The notes below the pieces were generated by a model. The model was not told where the DNA came from and did not search any database. It saw nothing but the letters and a program-made list of their open reading frames with translations. 64,000 nucleotides of DNA from the NCBI GenBank assembly GCA_963975425.1, contig CAXBGS010000001.1:558001-622000 (forward strand), given 5' to 3'. Of this stretch, positions 62,714 through 64,000 are shown piece by piece. Numbering within the stretch: the stretch's first letter is position 1; each line of letters opens with the position of its first letter. This DNA comes from CAXBGS01 sp963975425. GTDB lineage: Bacteria > Planctomycetota > Planctomycetia > Pirellulales > Pirellulaceae. Both the position numbers and the translations under genes were made by a program.

Positions 62714-63595
62714 ATGATTGTCATGCGATGCACCTTGTTTCTTACCTTTTTGTCCGGATGCCTGAGTACAACTTTTTGCCACGCCGGGATCTATTCCGGT
62801 CCGACCGACACGACCAATCAGATCGACGGTGCGATTGCCTCGGACGATCCTCGGTTTGTCGAATGGGCTGACGTGATCGATGCGTCAAGAACGCTGTTTG
62901 GTCCCCGAGGAAGCACGTCGATCGACCCATCCGGCGGCTTCAACAGTCTTGGTGATTTGAATGCTGCCGAGATCGCCGAAGGCGTTTCACCTGGATTCCT
63001 GACGGTGACATTTCCGACAGGAATCAGTAATGGCCCTGGCGCGGACTTTGCTATTTTCGAGAACGGATTCACGTTTGGAATCAACGATGATGGTGTACCT
63101 GGATTGTTCGCCGAATACGCCTACGTCGACGTTTCCACAAACGGCAGCGATTTTATTCGCTTTCCAAGCATCAATCTGAACAGCGGTACGCTTCCCGGCA
63201 GTCTAGGAAGCGCATTCGCGGGGTTCGACGTGACCAATGTGTATAACCTTGCCGGCAAGCACGCGTCCGGGTTCGGGACACCATTCGACCTCGACGACTT
63301 AGCATCAGATCCATTGGTCAGCGAAGGTCGCTTGAATTTGAACGACATACGATACGTGCGCCTGTATGACATTCCCGGCAACGGTTTCTTTCTGGATAGC
63401 CAAGGCAACCCGATCAGGGACAATTGGCTAACGACGGGAGCGGGCGGCTTTGATTTTCGACTCGGCGAAGGCGTAGGTGTCGGCGTGATCAACGTTGCGG
63501 CAGTTCCCGAACCCAACAGCTTTGCGATGATCGCCACACTCGGCCTAGTTGCGCTCACGACGCGACGTCGTCGCAATCCCCGAACCGGCGGGTGA
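62714..63595 (+). CDS. PEP-CTERM surface protein under cobalamin riboswitch control
   Basis: A 293-aa exported protein. Signal: MRCTLFLTFLSGCLSTTFCHA. The body is beta-rich with ADFAIFENGFTFGINDDGVPGLFAEYAYVDVSTNGSDFIRFPS and LAGKHASGFGTPFDLDDLA. The C-terminus is a PEP-CTERM sorting tag: VPEP, a hydrophobic helix, then RRRRNPR. AGGAG at 62706-62710 is 3 bases before the ATG at 62714 and 12 before the ATG at 62723, so either start is possible. The riboswitch upstream implies a role in acquiring cobalamin or a precursor, perhaps as a surface binding protein; this is inference. Confidence 0.88.
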   Translation: MIVMRCTLFLTFLSGCLSTTFCHAGIYSGPTDTTNQIDGAIASDDPRFVEWADVIDASRTLFGPRGSTSIDPSGGFNSLGDLNAAEIAEGVSPGFLTVTFPTGISNGPGADFAIFENGFTFGINDDGVPGLFAEYAYVDVSTNGSDFIRFPSINLNSGTLPGSLGSAFAGFDVTNVYNLAGKHASGFGTPFDLDDLASDPLVSEGRLNLNDIRYVRLYDIPGNGFFLDSQGNPIRDNWLTTGAGGFDFRLGEGVGVGVINVAAVPEPNSFAMIATLGLVALTTRRRRNPRTGG

Positions 63596-63648
63596 ACTCT
63601 GCCGAACGACTTCATCGCGCCGGCGATGCCAAGGAATCCTTCTTGGCC

Positions 63649-64000
63649 TCAATTTCCTGAGCGAGTTTCGGTTTCCAGCGGCATCACCAAAGTAATATTG
63701 TGACGAATCGATTCGTAAGCTTCGCCGCTTTCTTCGCCTGGCGCTGAAAACTCAACAGAGCTTCGCAGAATCAATTCACCTTTGCTTGGAAGCTCCAGCT
63801 CAATTTTGCCTTTCGCGTCGGTCTTCATGTTTTTGCGAAGTCCATTCGGGCCGCGAACGAAGACCATGCGATCGGCCACCGACTCCCCTTTCCATAGGAG
63901 CGTGAATTCGATTTCTCCGCCGTTTTCATGGGGAACGAGATCGAGATCCATTTGTTCGGCCCGGCCTAACTCGTGCATCGCGTCATGAGATTCAACGCGC
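63649..64000 (-). CDS. DUF4198-like protein, partial (5' end beyond window)
   Basis: The C-terminal 116 codons of a minus-strand gene that runs past the window edge; the frame is open through position 64000. The visible part (MDLDLVPHENGGEIEFTLLWKGESVADRMVFVRGPNGLRKNMKTDAKGKIELELPSKGEL) matches the second half of DUF4198, a domain of nickel/cobalt uptake-linked extracytoplasmic proteins. It is convergent with the PEP-CTERM gene. The neighbouring cobalamin riboswitch makes a link to cobalt or B12 supply attractive, but the two genes are on opposite strands. Confidence 0.75.
   Translation of the reverse strand, partial: RVESHDAMHELGRAEQMDLDLVPHENGGEIEFTLLWKGESVADRMVFVRGPNGLRKNMKTDAKGKIELELPSKGELILRSSVEFSAPGEESGEAYESIRHNITLVMPLETETRSGN

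Overview
The window looks like chromosomal DNA of a marine-type planctomycete, most likely Pirellulaceae (Rhodopirellula and relatives). The marker content supports this: Cys-type sulfatases, a DUF1552/DUF1592 pair with planctomycete cytochrome motifs, an ECF sigma factor beside a Ser/Thr kinase, a dockerin protein with an LEPR-like N-terminus, a PEP-CTERM protein, EF-hand repeat proteins and DUF5722. GC content is moderate and Shine-Dalgarno sites are only occasional. No rRNA, tRNA, CRISPR array, prophage or transposase gene was recognised.

0-15 kb: an S41 processing protease, a secreted repeat protein ending in a strong terminator, a thioredoxin-like/cyclophilin/dockerin surface protein, endonuclease III, a DUF5722 glycosidase-like protein, a BlaI/BlaR1-type pair behind two operator-like palindromes, a PQQ-propeller protein flanked by REP-like GTAG hairpins, and a GH2 glycosidase. 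15-30 kb: a U32 protein, a histidine kinase with a REC-GGDEF-EAL partner, an ECF sigma factor with a membrane Ser/Thr kinase fused to a TAXI solute-binding domain, a TlpA-like lipoprotein, a PDZ protein, a small lipoprotein, a UPF1-like helicase and a DUF1294-GNAT pair. 30-49.5 kb: HrpA helicase coupled to an SLC13/RCK transporter, DUF3311 plus an SSS symporter, a TPR-redoxin protein, a sulfatase, a class V aminotransferase, a Tat-type metallophosphoesterase, a sulfatase-beta-lactamase fusion, and a membrane protein with YceI.

49.5-64 kb: a gene-poor stretch, then DUF1552 and DUF1592 genes overlapping by 4 bases, two paralogous secreted proteins with ten EF-hand loops each, and a three-gene ExbB/TolQ-like cluster. 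In that cluster one channel-like subunit is followed by two different ExbD/TolR-like partners, only one of which keeps the transmembrane Asp. A CPBP protease and a secreted DinB-like protein follow. The window ends with a cobalamin riboswitch (P1, P2 stem, core and B12 box all legible) in front of a PEP-CTERM surface protein, opposite a partial DUF4198-like gene.

The most interesting items are the riboswitch-controlled surface protein, the ExbB plus two-ExbD cluster next to calcium-binding proteins, the sulfatase-beta-lactamase fusion, and the kinase-TAXI fusion. All functions are inferred from motifs read by eye; no database search was possible.
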